A stretch of 64,000 nt of DNA, from the NCBI GenBank assembly GCA_013314775.1, contig JABUFB010000014.1, positions 166,844 to 230,843 on the forward strand, read 5' to 3'. Positions 18,736 to 26,955 of this stretch are shown in pieces (position 1 is the stretch's first letter; each line of letters opens with the position of its first letter). The notes below the pieces were generated by a model. That model had not been told where the DNA came from and ran no database searches. It worked only from the letters and a program-made list of their open reading frames with translations. The DNA comes from Armatimonadota bacterium. Its GTDB lineage: Bacteria; Armatimonadota; Zipacnadia; Zipacnadales; JABUFB01. The position numbers and the translations under genes are program-made.

Positions 18736-19682
18736 GTATTTGCTCCCTCGTCCTCATTGGTCGCTTCGGGCTCTTGCTCGCCGCGGCTCGCTGTGTCCTG
18801 CGGTAGGGGGATTGCGTGGTCCTCAGCGTCGCCTTCCCAGTATTCGGCATAGATGCTTTCGCCGGGAACGGAACCAGGCCCATCGTCCCCACCAGTCTCG
18901 TCATCGGGCGGGGTCTCATCTTCGCCCTCAGGCGAAGGCCTGCGCTGCACTATCCCAACAAGCGCCACGCTCAGCAGATACAACAGGATCATGGGGCCGG
19001 CGAGGATAGCCATGTTCACGGGGTCTACGGTGGGTGTGACAATGGCCGCGAAGACAAAGATGATCACGATCGCCTGCCGCCACCACCCCATCAGCTGCCG
19101 GCTGTTGACGATCCCCAGAAAACCCAGGAACATGAGCACTAGCGGCAGCTCGAATGCCAGCCCGAAGGCCAGCAGGAGGCGCATCGTGAACCAGAGATAG
19201 GGCTTGAGAGTGCGCTCAATCTCCACTCCAAGGCTCTGGTCCATGCGAAAAAGAAAGGCATAGGCGTTGGGCGAGACATAGTAGCAGAAGACAACGCCGC
19301 CAACAAAGAGCACGACTGCGAAGGGCCAAATGAGAATCAGGTACTTGCGCTCATTGTCTTCAAGGGCGGGTTCGATGAAACACCATATTTCGATGAGGAT
19401 CAGCGGAAGGGCCAGTATAAGTCCCGCGAGCAGGGCGGTCTGGATTGCGATGGTGAACCCTGCGGCGGGTTCGAAAACGCGGAAGGGAAGGTTCTCCACA
19501 CCCACCCTGCGCGCACCCTCCTCCGCAGGATAGCGCAACACAGCCAGAATATCGTCACGGTACGCCCAGCTGACAGCCGCACCCACACAAACGTAGACGA
19601 AGGATCGGATGATGCGCATCCGAAGTTCTTCAAGGTGATCGAAAAAGCTCAGTTCTCGGCGGTCGCGTTGGCGTGCTGCCAT
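18732..19682 (-). CDS. tatC: Sec-independent protein translocase TatC with C-terminal extension
   Basis: 316 residues, longer than the usual 240-260. It starts with the conserved cytoplasmic segment SFFDHLEELRMRII (residues about 11-24), whose Glu pair binds the twin-arginine signal, and has six hydrophobic segments up to about residue 240, including GFLGIVNSRQLMGWWRQAIVIIFVFAAIVTPT, the usual TatC end region. After the last helix comes an acidic, Glu/Asp-rich tail of about 70 residues that is not part of the core fold. Receptor of the Tat export pathway; two probable Tat substrates are encoded at 53248-56498. The stop overlaps the dynamin-like GTG. Confidence 0.93.
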   Translation of the reverse strand: MAARQRDRRELSFFDHLEELRMRIIRSFVYVCVGAAVSWAYRDDILAVLRYPAEEGARRVGVENLPFRVFEPAAGFTIAIQTALLAGLILALPLILIEIWCFIEPALEDNERKYLILIWPFAVVLFVGGVVFCYYVSPNAYAFLFRMDQSLGVEIERTLKPYLWFTMRLLLAFGLAFELPLVLMFLGFLGIVNSRQLMGWWRQAIVIIFVFAAIVTPTVDPVNMAILAGPMILLYLLSVALVGIVQRRPSPEGEDETPPDDETGGDDGPGSVPGESIYAEYWEGDAEDHAIPLPQDTASRGEQEPEATNEDEGANT

Positions 19683-19691
19683 ACGGGGCCC

Positions 19692-20675
19692 TCAGACTCC
19701 CACCACAGACTCGATCATCACATACCACGGGGCAGGTTCAGATTTCATTGCTTGCCGCGCTCGGTCGCTGAAAGGCATAGCAAGCGCCGCCTCGCGAACG
19801 GCTTGCTGGAAGCCCAGAGCGCAAAGCCGTCGGTAGAGAGGCGCCTGGGCGTCGACAATGGTCAGGATGCGCTCCGTTGGCGCCGATGCCAAGAGTGCCT
19901 GCAGGTACGGCTCCGGTGGCTCGGGGCAAACGAGGTCACTTACTACCGTTGCGCGGGCGGTTTCACCGCCAACCAAGACCTCGACGGTCGCGAAGGCGCA
20001 ACTCGCAATAGCAGCCCCGACAGCATCACGGATCACCATCAACTGGTCCGGGAGGCTCGCCGGACGGTTCAGGCGGTGCCAGGCCCACAGTTCGTCGCTG
20101 AGCGGTGCGTAACCGTCGAAGCCCTCGTATTCGCGGTCTGTCATAGCCCGGATGTCGGAATGGTCGGCTTCAGTGGCGGGCTCGGCCTTCAGGTCAGGCG
20201 AGGGGTCAGGCCGGTTGCCCTCCAGTGCCGCGCCGATTGCCCTTGGCTCGTATCCCAGGCGCTGGTAGAACGTGTACGGGTGGCCGTCCGGGTTGGTGTA
20301 CAGGACTGCGGCTTCCGCGCCGGCATCCCGCATGATCCGGTGCGCATCTTCCATGAGCCGGTGCGCCAGACCCTTCCTGCGGTGTTCGGGCAGTGTGGCC
20401 ACGGTGTCGATGATGCCGCAGGGCATCACGATTCCGCCCAGTCGCACGTCTTGGATGCAGACCAGCACGTTGCAGACCAGTTCGCCGTCCCACAATGCGG
20501 CGGTGCAGTACTCGGGCCTGCAGCCCGGGCGCTGGAGATACCACTGGATGAAAGCCTCATCCACCGGCATCGCGCCCTCGTATTCGGCGAAGGCGATGTT
20601 ACTCAGACGCGCCAACTGGGCCGGAAGGTTCGGTACTTCCGCGTGGGTTGTGAAGCGGTATTCCGCACCGGGCAT
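19692..20675 (-). CDS. GNAT family N-acetyltransferase (two-domain, Eis-like)
   Basis: 327 residues from the ATG at 20675; an in-frame GTG at 20702 would add nine residues. The first half is a clear GNAT domain: GIIDTVATLPEHRRKGLAHRLM at about 85-107 contains the R/Q-x-x-G-x-G/A acetyl-CoA loop (RRKGLA), followed by AVLYTNPDGHPYTFYQRLGYEP. The second half resembles a degenerate second GNAT or sterol-carrier-like domain as seen in Eis-type enzymes. Transfers an acetyl group to an amine of unknown identity. Nine bases upstream of tatC on the same strand and likely co-transcribed. Confidence 0.85.
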   Translation of the reverse strand: MPGAEYRFTTHAEVPNLPAQLARLSNIAFAEYEGAMPVDEAFIQWYLQRPGCRPEYCTAALWDGELVCNVLVCIQDVRLGGIVMPCGIIDTVATLPEHRRKGLAHRLMEDAHRIMRDAGAEAAVLYTNPDGHPYTFYQRLGYEPRAIGAALEGNRPDPSPDLKAEPATEADHSDIRAMTDREYEGFDGYAPLSDELWAWHRLNRPASLPDQLMVIRDAVGAAIASCAFATVEVLVGGETARATVVSDLVCPEPPEPYLQALLASAPTERILTIVDAQAPLYRRLCALGFQQAVREAALAMPFSDRARQAMKSEPAPWYVMIESVVGV

Positions 20676-20770
20676 GGATAAGGCACCCCCGGATGTCGAC
20701 ACGCCGCCACCCGGAGGCGGCGGCGAAGACTGGACGTCGACGGCAATTGCCCATGCGGGCTACAGACAGC

Positions 20771-21004
20771 TCAGACGGAACCTTTTGAAGATGTGCAGAA
20801 CCAGTTCCTGTAGTTCGCCTGGAACTCTGCATCGGACTTGACCAGGTACATTATGCCGTCCACGAGCCCGAGCACCGGCGGGATTCCGGTCCAGCAGAGC
20901 AGCAGGTAGATCAGGCCCTTCTCCACATTGCCCAGGTAGAAATGGTGAATGCCCAGTCCGCCCAGCAGAATCGCGAGAACCCCCGCCAGGATCCGGTCTT
21001 TCAT
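20771..21004 (-). CDS. TM2 domain-containing small membrane protein
   Basis: 77 residues from the ATG at 21004 (GAGGGGGTC just upstream). It contains the TM2 domain: ILAGVLAILLGGLGIHHFYLG with G-x-G-x-H-x-F-Y-x-G, then a short loop and a second hydrophobic stretch (LIYLLLCWTGIPPVLGLVDGIMYL) ending in the D-G-I/x motif. Two transmembrane helices; no enzymatic role is known for the bacterial family. The open frame upstream to 21169 is not needed and lacks an SD. Confidence 0.88.
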   Translation of the reverse strand: MKDRILAGVLAILLGGLGIHHFYLGNVEKGLIYLLLCWTGIPPVLGLVDGIMYLVKSDAEFQANYRNWFCTSSKGSV

Positions 21005-21023
21005 CGTGACCCCCTCGCAACGC

Positions 21024-21051
21024 AGTGTATTGGCGCTATTCTGAGGCGCAA
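21024..21051 (-). promoter_or_regulatory. Candidate promoter of the TM2 gene
   Basis: Minus-strand TTGCGC (21051-21046), 16-base spacer and TACACT (21029-21024). It gives a leader of roughly 15 bases before the ATG at 21004. The -35 is imperfect. Confidence 0.45.
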
Positions 21052-21122
21052 GGCTCGGCCGACTTGACAAAGCATAGCACAAGCAGGGGACGCGAACAAG
21101 GACGGGCGCCAGGCGGTCCAGC

Positions 21123-21262
21123 AATCTGTCGCCCCTGTTCGCGGGCTCACTCGACACGAATTCGCCCAATCCACGGGTTCCGTTTGGCTTCGCTTCACTC
21201 CACCCGTTGCTATAGGCTGCCGCCCCCTTCGGGGGCTGTGAGACCAGAAGCTCATCCGGAAG
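21123..21262. repeat. Dispersed palindromic element, copy 2 (full length)
   Basis: Most of the 305-base gap 21005-21309. In order it has a CTGTCGCCCC...GGGCTCA half, a CCACGGGTTCC / CCACCCGTTG pair of inverted arms, then CTATAGGCTGCCGCCCCC TTCG GGGGGCTGTG, a hairpin with TTCG loop. It lines up base for base over long stretches with the copy at 34440-34570. Confidence 0.75.
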
Positions 21263-21309
21263 GTCAGCACCGCCCGGCCCGGCGCCCGCGATAGCGATGA
21301 GCCGCCGGT

Positions 21310-22350
21310 TCAGTCCTCGATAGTCACGGCCCCGGCGCCGTGAGAGCTTTCATAGATCGCCTCTCCGATCTGCAACGAGCGGTAGCTGTCCCACAGGTCC
21401 GGGCCGCCGTCGACCTGACCCAGGCAACGCAGGGCGAAATGCCGCACCTCTCCCAGGTATCCGAAAGTAGCACGCGAATTGGAGATACCGGTCCAGGCGG
21501 GCTCGAAAACGTGCCGGTAGCGCCCGGCCTGGGGAACGACGGTAGTGAAGTCGTCTCTGGACTGCCAGGAGACATGGAGCATGTCGCGGACCTCGACGCA
21601 GGTCTCCAGGCCGGTGAGATGAAGGATCTCTTCGATGTCCCGGAACCCGGTGCGATGCTCGAGGCCGTTCAGGTCGAGCTGCCCGATGGCACCGGACTTG
21701 AACTGCAGGTTCACGAGATACGCGAACTGCGTTGGTGTAGCCTCGTAGTACATCGCCTGCACGGTCTGTACGTCGCCGGCGAAGAACCGGATCAGGTCGA
21801 AGATGTGGCAGAGCTGGCCGATGAGCATGGATCGCTTGGCCGAGTCGATGCCCCAGATCTGTGGGTACGGGCCCTGGGCGAACTTGCAGTAGAGTTTCCG
21901 CAGAGGGCCGAACTCCTCGCGGTGGATGATGTCCTGGGCCATGAGGTACACGTGGGCGAAACGTTTCATGAAACCGCACTGCCCCCAGGTGCCGTGGGCT
22001 TCGGCGATTTCCGCAAGCTCCTTCGCCTCGCTGCTCTTGTTTGCAGAGGGTTTCTCGACATACACCGGGATGCCCCGGCGCAAGACGTGTGGAGCAAGTT
22101 CGTAGTGCTGGGGAGCCGGGCCAATGACAAAGACCCCGTCCAGCTCCTCCTTGTCCAGCATCTCTTCCATGTCGGTGTAGACCCTGCGCGCGCCGAAGTT
22201 GCGGGCATTGCGCTCGGCTTTGGCGCGGTCGAGGTCACACACCGCCACCAGATCGATCTCGGGTACCTGGTGCAGGTTGGGGAAGATGGATGCGGTGGCG
22301 AACCCGCCGCACCCGATGAACGCCAGCTTTGCCTGTCTCTGCTCGGACAC
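21310..22350 (-). CDS. Gfo/Idh/MocA family oxidoreductase
   Basis: 346 residues from a GTG at 22350 (GGAGAGG eight bases upstream); a second GTG at 22359 is possible but leaves almost no SD spacing. Rossmann motif AFIGCGGFATA near the N-terminus, strand end VAVCD, and the conserved VEKPSAN with the catalytic-site Lys. The C-terminal domain contains YCKFAQGPYPQIWGID and GAIGQLDLNGLEHRTG. NAD(P)-linked sugar or inositol dehydrogenase by family; substrate unknown. Upstream neighbour in the same direction is the exported hydrolase ending at 22387, only 36 bp away. Confidence 0.92.
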   Translation of the reverse strand: MSEQRQAKLAFIGCGGFATASIFPNLHQVPEIDLVAVCDLDRAKAERNARNFGARRVYTDMEEMLDKEELDGVFVIGPAPQHYELAPHVLRRGIPVYVEKPSANKSSEAKELAEIAEAHGTWGQCGFMKRFAHVYLMAQDIIHREEFGPLRKLYCKFAQGPYPQIWGIDSAKRSMLIGQLCHIFDLIRFFAGDVQTVQAMYYEATPTQFAYLVNLQFKSGAIGQLDLNGLEHRTGFRDIEEILHLTGLETCVEVRDMLHVSWQSRDDFTTVVPQAGRYRHVFEPAWTGISNSRATFGYLGEVRHFALRCLGQVDGGPDLWDSYRSLQIGEAIYESSHGAGAVTIED

Positions 22351-22386
22351 GAGTGTCACCTCTCCTGATTGATACGGCTTTCGGCC

Positions 22387-24282
22387 CTACTCGGCTTCGG
22401 CTTTCTCGAAACGGATTTCCGGCACGCCACTGTAGTCCACCACGAATCGGCCGCCGGAGGTTGGGAAGACCACTTGCCCGGCCAGCTCGAAGTCGGTGGG
22501 GCCCGGTACTTGCAGCGCCTTTGCGCCATCCGGCTTCATGTACTCGTCTGCGAAACGAATGACCACTTTCTCGCGGTCACCCACGGCATGTCCAGTAGAA
22601 GTCACCGCTTCCCCATCAACATGCCACTGGGTGAGGAAGTGCCCATCCGGGCGGAACCCGGCGTCCACCATATTCCGGAAGATAGTGATCTTGTGCACAA
22701 CGGGACAGGACAGGTCGTCTTGACCGTGGACGATGACCACCTTGTTGGTCGGGTTCGCCGCGAAGGCTATCTTCAGGTGCTCAGGGTGGCCGGGGTCGCG
22801 GATTTCCTGCATGTCTTTCGTCAGATACGCCGGGCTCTGTGGGTCCTTCGAGTACCCGGCGTTCAAGTGGCTGCCATACTCTCCGGTGCCGAACGCAATG
22901 CCGTCGGTAAGGCCCGGCATGCCGCAGATATCCACCACGCAGGCGAAGGTATGCGGGGCCAGCTTGTTGACCATGAGCGTCACATTGCCGCCGCCACTGC
23001 CGCCCATGGAGTAACACCGGCGCGGGTTGATGGTCACGCCGGCTTCTTTGAGTTGCTGCTGGATATGGTACAGCGCGCGCAGGCAGTCCATGGCCTGCAG
23101 GTAGCCATGGTCGTAGGGCTTCTCACCCAAGACCCCGGGCTCCGTGTCACCGCTCTGCAGGTAGTTGACGCTGACGGCGATCACATTGAAGCGTTCGGCG
23201 AAGGTGCGGCACCACTTCAGATATACATCCTGATTGTAGATTCCGCCCCAGTTGTGGAGGCAGAGCATGAGGCCGGTGTTCTCGCTGATGCCCTGCGGCG
23301 GCTCCTCCACGTGCATTTTCACGAAGCGTTCGCCCGGTTGAAACGGCCATTCCTGACCCGCGAACTGCTGCTCCGGTTCGAGCACTTGCTTGCGTCCCTC
23401 CTTGATAGCGAGTGTGGGCGCCTCCCGGGTGGCCAGTTTCGCGCTCAGGTCTTCCAGCGCCAGAAGCACTAACCCCGCGGCAAAATCGGGGAATTCTGTG
23501 CGCTGGTCAGGGGACTCATACACGAAGATAGAATACGGGAGTTTCCGGCCACCACTGGGATCCTGGATTGTGAAGTCGGCGCCGGTGTCGGTCATTCGGG
23601 TCTTCACGGCAGCCGGGAGCTTCTCGATGTCGGTGTCGCTGATGCCCACCATCACCGCGTCCAGTGCGTCTCCCGGGAGCACGATGTCGCGCGCGGTGCA
23701 GCTCTGCTGGGGCACCTTCTTCCCGTGGATGATACCGGCGGGCACGTCAACCATCACCCACCGGCCAACGCGATCATGCCAGGGGATGGCCTTCTCGCCC
23801 GGGGTGTACGTCTTGGCCTCAGACGCCGGCGCCTCCTCGTTGGCTTGGTCCGCAGCCTCCCCTGGCCACGAGAGCAGCATCACGCCCGCCGTTGCGCCGG
23901 GGAATTCGGTGACCGGCGGCGGGTTGCGATACAGTAGGATGTCATAGGTGATCAGGACCTTCTTGCCGGCGGGGTCCATGAGATCCACGGTGTCGCCGGT
24001 GAATTCCAGGTTGAGCGAATCCGCGAACTGCTTCGACTGGCTGCTGGCGATGGCGATGAAGACGTGATCCACCTTCTCATCCGGCAGCACCACCTTTCGC
24101 GGCTCATTGCACGACTGCCACGGTACGGGCTTTTCGGATGCGTACTTTTCGGGCAGGTTCCCGATAACGTAGCGCCCGACCCGGTCATGCCAGGGGCACT
24201 CACCGTTCTTGACGATCCACGTCTTGTCCGCCGCAGCCAGCACCGCGATGCACAAAGAAAGCGTGAACAGAAGACGGAGCAT
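22387..24282 (-). CDS. Secreted alpha/beta-hydrolase (esterase-like) with duplicated N-terminal repeat
   Basis: 631 residues from the ATG at 24282, where the signal peptide MLRLLFTLSLCIAVLAAA begins; the open frame to 24519 has no SD or coding look. Two similar N-terminal modules of about 150 residues each contain CPWHDRVGRYVIGNLP and IPWHDRVGRWVMVDVP, an internal duplication. The C-terminal part (from about 330) is an alpha/beta hydrolase: LCLHNWGG oxyanion region, nucleophile elbow SMGGSGGGN, VVIVHGQDD with the acid residue, and a late His in GHAV. Likely a carbohydrate or polyester esterase acting outside the cytoplasm. Divergent from the M55 peptidase gene. Confidence 0.8.
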   Translation of the reverse strand: MLRLLFTLSLCIAVLAAADKTWIVKNGECPWHDRVGRYVIGNLPEKYASEKPVPWQSCNEPRKVVLPDEKVDHVFIAIASSQSKQFADSLNLEFTGDTVDLMDPAGKKVLITYDILLYRNPPPVTEFPGATAGVMLLSWPGEAADQANEEAPASEAKTYTPGEKAIPWHDRVGRWVMVDVPAGIIHGKKVPQQSCTARDIVLPGDALDAVMVGISDTDIEKLPAAVKTRMTDTGADFTIQDPSGGRKLPYSIFVYESPDQRTEFPDFAAGLVLLALEDLSAKLATREAPTLAIKEGRKQVLEPEQQFAGQEWPFQPGERFVKMHVEEPPQGISENTGLMLCLHNWGGIYNQDVYLKWCRTFAERFNVIAVSVNYLQSGDTEPGVLGEKPYDHGYLQAMDCLRALYHIQQQLKEAGVTINPRRCYSMGGSGGGNVTLMVNKLAPHTFACVVDICGMPGLTDGIAFGTGEYGSHLNAGYSKDPQSPAYLTKDMQEIRDPGHPEHLKIAFAANPTNKVVIVHGQDDLSCPVVHKITIFRNMVDAGFRPDGHFLTQWHVDGEAVTSTGHAVGDREKVVIRFADEYMKPDGAKALQVPGPTDFELAGQVVFPTSGGRFVVDYSGVPEIRFEKAEAE

Positions 24283-24397
24283 TCTGCGACCCCCTGCAAA
24301 GTCGTTCGGCCCATATTCCGTTTCGTGAGGAGGCATTCCTGCCCGCGCGAGGAAACCCTTCCGGCGTCCCATCCAGCCGACACGAGGAGGCACGAAC

Positions 24398-25186
24398 ATG
24401 CGGATCGTCGTTTGCACCGACCTTGAGGGAATCAGCGGGGTCACCTGTTGGGAGCAGACCCGGGACATGACCAATGCCTTATACCAGGAGGCACGAGCGC
24501 TGCTCACCGCCGAGATCAACGCGTGTGTCGAAGGGTGTCTCGAAGGCGGTGCGACTGAGATTCTGGTGCTGGACGGTCACGGCGGCGGGTTCAATATTAT
24601 CCCCGAGGAGCTTCACCCTGATGCCCAGTGCATCACCGGCCCCGGCAGGCCCCATGCAGGCTGCGGGTTCGACGAAAACTTCGCCGGTCTGATTCTGCTG
24701 GGCTACCATGCAATGAACGGCGTGGAGGATGGAGTGCTGCACCACACCCAGAGTTCGATGGGCGAGAACCGATACTGGTACAACGGCGTGGAGTCGGGCG
24801 AGATCGCCCAGAGCGCACTGGTGGCGGGTTCATTCGGCATCCCGCCGATAATGTGTACCGGCGATGTTCGGGCTTGTGAGGAGGCCGTGCGCTTCCTGGG
24901 TGACAGCATCGTTACCGTCGCGGTCAAGGAGGGCTTCAGCCGTACAAGTTGCCGGATGATCGCGCCGAAGAAGGCGCGAGAGATGATCCGCGAGGGCGCC
25001 CGGCGCGCGATGAGCGTGATTCCGAACTGCAAGCCCTATACCGTCGACCTGCCCATCACCGCACGCCTGTGGCTGAAGGACATCGACGCCGTGACGCAGA
25101 TGGCCCGCGCCGGGCTGTCCAGACGCATTGATGATCACACGCTGGAGCGCATCATCGACGATCCGCGGGACATATACCGGTTTTGA
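24398..25186 (+). CDS. M55 family D-aminopeptidase (DppA-like)
   Basis: 262 residues, standard for the family; ATG at 24398 with a perfect AGGAGG seven bases upstream. The zinc ligands of DppA have clear counterparts: D8 and E10 in CTDLEGISG, H61 in DGHGGG, H104 in LGYHAM and E132 in the NGVESGE segment. M55 enzymes are cytoplasmic decameric aminopeptidases that release D-Ala-type residues, used in recycling D-amino-acid peptides from cell walls. No signal peptide. Not linked to dipeptide transport genes here, so the peptide source is uncertain. Confidence 0.92.
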   Translation: MRIVVCTDLEGISGVTCWEQTRDMTNALYQEARALLTAEINACVEGCLEGGATEILVLDGHGGGFNIIPEELHPDAQCITGPGRPHAGCGFDENFAGLILLGYHAMNGVEDGVLHHTQSSMGENRYWYNGVESGEIAQSALVAGSFGIPPIMCTGDVRACEEAVRFLGDSIVTVAVKEGFSRTSCRMIAPKKAREMIREGARRAMSVIPNCKPYTVDLPITARLWLKDIDAVTQMARAGLSRRIDDHTLERIIDDPRDIYRF

Positions 25187-25230
25187 TGCTTACCGGTTCT
25201 GGTCGTCTGTGAGGACGGGAATTCGTGGTC

Positions 25231-25249
25231 GCCGACCGAGACGGTCGGC
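25231..25249. terminator. Perfect hairpin (8 bp, AGA loop) after the M55 gene
   Basis: GCCGACCG (25231-25238), AGA, CGGTCGGC (25242-25249). It stands between the M55 stop at 25186 and the sulfatase start at 25311; no T tract follows, so it may be a REP-like element or a Rho-type end. Confidence 0.4.
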
Positions 25250-25310
25250 CTACGCGAGATCCTGCTGCCAGACGCGGCATCGCATAGCACCCGGATAGAT
25301 GGAGCCACCC

Positions 25311-26822
25311 ATGACTATCGATCGCCCTAATATTCTGCTCATCACCAGCGACCAGCAACACTGGAACACCCTCGGCTGCCTGAACCCCGAAGTCCAGACG
25401 CCGTTTCTCGACCGAATGGCTGCCGAAGGCACCTTGTTCAACCGCGCCTATACGGTGAACCCCACATGCACGCCCACCCGGGCGTCCATGATCACCGGAC
25501 GCTTCCCCAGCCAGCATGGGGCGTATTCTCTGGGTACGAAGCTGTCCGAGGAGGAGCCCACGGTCGGGCCGATTTTCGGGTCAGCGGGGTACCGGACCGC
25601 GCTGGTTGGCAAGGCGCATTTTCAGCCTCTGCGTGGCACCGACGAGTACCCGTCGCTCGAGGCCTACCCGGTACTCCAGGACCTGGACTTCTGGCGGCGC
25701 TTCACAGGACCTTTCTATGGGTTCGAGCGCGTAGAACTGGCGCGGAATCATACTGACGAAGCGCATGTGGGACAGCACTACGCCATCTGGATGGAAGAGC
25801 GCGGCTTGACCAACTGGCGCGACTATTTTCGTCCCCCCACCGGGAACAACGACCGCCAGCGCCGGAAGTGGCTGATCCCCGAGGAGTACCATTACAGCGC
25901 GTGGATTGCCGAACGCACCAACGCACTCATGGAACAGTATGCGAGCGCGGGCGAGAACTTCCTGCTCTGGGCCAGTTTCTTCGACCCTCACCCGGCGTAC
26001 CTCGCGCCAGAGCCCTGGGACACCATGTATGATCCGTCGGCCCTGACAGTGCCGAGCCTCGTGCCGGGTGAGCACGATTGCAACCCACCCCATTTCCAGC
26101 TCACACAACAGGAGAAACCGGATTTCTCACCCTGGCAGACCACCCACAAGGGCCTGCATGGGTTCCACTCCCACTTGCATGACCGGGACGAACTGGCGAA
26201 AAACATCGCCGTCTACTACGGGATGATTTCGCTCATGGACAAGTACATCGGCGCAATCCTGGATCGGCTGGACAGCCTGGGGCTTGCCGAGAACACTCTT
26301 GTCCTTTTCAGCACCGATCACGGTCACCTGTTCGGGCACCACGGGCTTATCGCCAAGGGTGCGTTTCACTATGAGGATCTGCTGCGAGTGCCCATGATCG
26401 CCCGCATGCCCGGCACTGTCCCCGCAGGCAGGCGCACCGATGCGCTTTGGTCCCATGTAGACCTCGCGCCCACGTGCCTGGGGATGGCGGGCCTGGAAAT
26501 CCCGTGGTGGATGACCGGCGTCGATCAGACCGGGGTGCTCAGAGGGGAACAGGAGCAGGCGCGAGACCATGTGTTGGTCGAGAACCGTCACGAGGTGGAC
26601 ACGATCCACGTGAAAACCTACGTGGATGACCGCTACAAGATCACGGCATACTACCGGCAAAGATACGGGGAGTTGTTCGACCTGGCCAAAGACCCACACG
26701 AGGTTCACAATCTGTGGGATAGCCCGGAGCACCAGGACCTGAAGCGAGACCTGCTCCTGAAGCTTCTGTGGGCGGAGATGGGCAACGAGCCGGTGTGGAT
26801 GCCGCGTGTCGCCGGGGCGTGA
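25311..26822 (+). CDS. Sulfatase (formylglycine type)
   Basis: 503 residues from the ATG at 25311 (GGAG six bases upstream; an ATG at 25299 is out of register with the SD). Type I sulfatase features: metal Asp in NILLITSDQQ (D14), the activation motif C53-T-P-T-R57 inside PTCTPTRASMITGR, later VLFSTDHGHLFGHHG with the C-terminal metal Asp/His, and a LVENRH segment. Cys53 would be converted to formylglycine by an FGE that is not in this window. No signal peptide is obvious, so it may act in the cytoplasm or depend on another export route. Likely removes sulfate from a glycan, in line with the sugar-use genes around it. Confidence 0.93.
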   Translation: MTIDRPNILLITSDQQHWNTLGCLNPEVQTPFLDRMAAEGTLFNRAYTVNPTCTPTRASMITGRFPSQHGAYSLGTKLSEEEPTVGPIFGSAGYRTALVGKAHFQPLRGTDEYPSLEAYPVLQDLDFWRRFTGPFYGFERVELARNHTDEAHVGQHYAIWMEERGLTNWRDYFRPPTGNNDRQRRKWLIPEEYHYSAWIAERTNALMEQYASAGENFLLWASFFDPHPAYLAPEPWDTMYDPSALTVPSLVPGEHDCNPPHFQLTQQEKPDFSPWQTTHKGLHGFHSHLHDRDELAKNIAVYYGMISLMDKYIGAILDRLDSLGLAENTLVLFSTDHGHLFGHHGLIAKGAFHYEDLLRVPMIARMPGTVPAGRRTDALWSHVDLAPTCLGMAGLEIPWWMTGVDQTGVLRGEQEQARDHVLVENRHEVDTIHVKTYVDDRYKITAYYRQRYGELFDLAKDPHEVHNLWDSPEHQDLKRDLLLKLLWAEMGNEPVWMPRVAGA

Positions 26823-26867
26823 CGGGCGTCCCGCAAGTGCAAGAGCGGCCTGCGTACGGGGACGACG

Positions 26868-26886
26868 GCGGGCAAGACGCCCGCCC
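26868..26886. terminator. Hairpin after the sulfatase gene (7 bp)
   Basis: GGCGGGC (26868-26874), AAGAC, GCCCGCC (26880-26886), 45 bases after the sulfatase stop and ahead of the convergent sulfatase-like gene. No T tract. Confidence 0.45.
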
Positions 26887-26955
26887 CACGCGACTGAAGG
26901 GCGCTGACCGCGCCGATCGTCCCCGGTCTCATTCGCTCTATCCGACGGGCCCCGC

